The notes under the pieces are model-generated. The model saw only the letters and a list, made by a program, of their open reading frames with translations. It was not told where the DNA came from and did not search any database. This document shows positions 15,427-16,268 of a stretch of 16,268 bases of DNA, one piece after another. This DNA is from Cyanobacteria bacterium UBA4641 (GTDB lineage Bacteria > Cyanobacteriota > Vampirovibrionia > Gastranaerophilales > Gastranaerophilaceae). Location of the stretch: positions 6,175 through 22,442 of the forward strand of contig DHMN01000042.1 in assembly GCA_002405805.1 (NCBI GenBank), read 5' to 3'. The position numbers and the translations under genes were made by a program. Each line of letters opens with the position of its first letter. Position 1 is the first letter of the stretch.

Positions 15427-15434
15427 GGTATTAA
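15406..15434 (+). promoter_or_regulatory. Probable promoter of the pseudopilin gene
   Basis: TTGATT (15406-15411) and TATTAA (15429-15434) are separated by 17 bp. The second palindromic site lies inside the spacer, so a bound repressor would block polymerase. The match to consensus is moderate. Confidence 0.45.
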
Positions 15435-15448
15435 TTTAAAAAAAGAAC

Positions 15449-15454
15449 AGGAGG
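15449..15454 (+). promoter_or_regulatory. Strong ribosome binding site of the pseudopilin gene
   Basis: AGGAGG, a full Shine-Dalgarno match, lies four bases before the ATG at 15459. It fixes the long start that includes the first of the two prepilin motifs. The internal ATG at codon 19 has no such site. Confidence 0.8.
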
Positions 15455-15458
15455 GAAA

Positions 15459-16199
15459 ATGGCAATAAAGAGAAATGGTTTTACACTCGCTGAGGGTGCT
15501 ACGCACGTAAGTATGCTACCAACAAATGTTAGATTTGGTTTTACGTTGGCAGAAGTATTAATCACACTTGGAATTATTGGTGTCGTAGCAGCACTCACAA
15601 TTCCAAACCTTATGACCACTCACAAAAAACACGAAATCGAGGCGAAATTGACAAAAGCAGTTTCAACAATCAACCAAATAATCAAGCAGTCAGAAACAGA
15701 AAACGGAGAAATGGAAACTTGGGATAATTCGCTCACTCCTGTTGAATATTTGAACAAGTATATCACACCATACGCAAAAGTCTCTCAATTATGCGAAGGT
15801 CAAGGTTCTTGTGGATATCCTAATGTTGATAAAGTTTATAAATACATAAATGGTTATTATGGCTATTATTACAATATTTTTTCTTTTGGAAGAACACCGT
15901 TTATACTGCAAGATGGAACAATGTTTGTATGGGGAACAAAAGAAACATCTAGTGGTACAAAGGATAACAAGAGTATAATTATCATTGATATCAATGGTTC
16001 AGAAAAACCAAATCAATTTGGACAAGACACATTTTTCTTGCAACGCAAAGAGGAAGAAGATGCCATTATACCTTATGGTGCAGGGAAACCGCAGAATGAA
16101 CTCCGCGCAGATTGCCAAAAGGGGGGCGAAGGTTTTTATTGTGCCGAATTGATTCGTGAAAACGGTTGGAAAATTCCTTCCGGCTATCCGTTGCTGTAA
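15459..16199 (+). CDS. Type II secretion/type IV pilin-like prepilin (pseudopilin) with duplicated leader motif
   Basis: This 246-residue protein carries the prepilin peptidase signature G-FTLAE followed by the hydrophobic helix VLITLGIIGVVAALTIPNLM (33-52), which anchors the subunit before cleavage and packs the fibre core. The cleavage motif occurs twice: G7-FTLAE and, exactly 20 residues later, G27-FTLAE. Only the second leads into the helix. The globular part has DGTMFVW, IIDINGSEKPNQFGQD and a C-terminal Cys-containing block ending ENGWKIPSGYPLL. This layout is familiar to me from abundant Gastranaerophilales pseudopilin-like proteins. Four cysteines in the globular part could form disulfides. 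The gene is monocistronic as far as seen, and the 69 bases after it hold no clear gene or terminator. Whether it is a major pilin, minor pilin or pseudopilin cannot be decided here. Confidence 0.9.
   Translation: MAIKRNGFTLAEGATHVSMLPTNVRFGFTLAEVLITLGIIGVVAALTIPNLMTTHKKHEIEAKLTKAVSTINQIIKQSETENGEMETWDNSLTPVEYLNKYITPYAKVSQLCEGQGSCGYPNVDKVYKYINGYYGYYYNIFSFGRTPFILQDGTMFVWGTKETSSGTKDNKSIIIIDINGSEKPNQFGQDTFFLQRKEEEDAIIPYGAGKPQNELRADCQKGGEGFYCAELIRENGWKIPSGYPLL
15477..15554 (+). repeat. Duplicated prepilin cleavage-site coding segment (60-bp period)
   Basis: Codons 7-12 and codons 27-32 both encode GFTLAE and are exactly 60 bases apart. The first eight bases are identical (GGTTTTAC), but the last four codons all differ at synonymous positions (aca/acg, ctc/ttg, gct/gca, gag/gaa). 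The protein motif is therefore conserved although the DNA has diverged. Confidence 0.85.
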
Positions 16200-16268
16200 G
16201 GAGAGAAAGGTCGTAAGGACTTAATTAGCAAAAACAAAAAGTCACGTCATTACTGTACATGTCAAGTA

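Noticed and set aside
16200..16268. Possible small hairpin or terminator after the pseudopilin (GTC-GTAAG-GAC)
   Set aside because: A 3-bp stem without a T-run is not convincing, and the window ends too soon to judge.

Overview
The window is AT-rich, densely packed bacterial DNA. It probably comes from a non-photosynthetic cyanobacterial relative, in the style of Gastranaerophilales (Melainabacteria/Vampirovibrionia). This is inferred from three things: a pseudopilin with the helix GFTLAEVLITLGIIGVV and its typical C-terminal signature, a RecG with a long N-terminal extension, and the overall base composition. No rRNA, tRNA or marker gene is present to prove the placement.

Layout. (1) Positions 94-3658, minus strand: ruvB followed by recG, a branch-migration and recombination-repair pair. 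(2) Positions 3830-10759, plus strand: a 1192-residue protein with three zinc ribbons, a cyclase-like domain, a STAND-ATPase-like domain and helical repeats, in which the catalytic motifs look eroded. It is followed by glycogen synthase (glgA). A separate promoter then drives a stand-alone receiver-domain response regulator, and one base later comes a PilB/GspE-like protein whose P-loop is kept but whose other motor motifs are lost. (3) Positions 10760-11129: an intergenic region packed with dispersed palindromic repeats. (4) Positions 11130-13801, minus strand: a YdjC-type carbohydrate deacetylase, translationally coupled (TAATG) to a secreted or membrane-anchored phospholipase-D-type protein. 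(5) Positions 13864-14820, plus strand: a GtrB/ArnC/FlmF2-type polyprenyl-phosphate glycosyltransferase, divergent from the deacetylase. (6) Positions 14821-15021: two more palindromic repeats. (7) Positions 15022-16199: an XRE-type regulator on the minus strand, divergent from a pseudopilin on the plus strand. Two 22-bp-spaced copies of an 11-bp palindrome lie between them.

How the genes may work together. The deacetylase and glycosyltransferase probably make and trim a lipid-linked amino sugar for the envelope. The pseudopilin, and perhaps the PilB-like protein with its response regulator, point to type II secretion or type IV pilus machinery. The 1192-residue protein upstream of glgA may be a sensor or scaffold rather than an enzyme.

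I see no CRISPR array, prophage, transposase or canonical defence system. The most interesting items are the two degenerate signalling or motor proteins, the duplicated prepilin leader motif, the operator pair, and a repeat family whose stem arms change in a compensating way.
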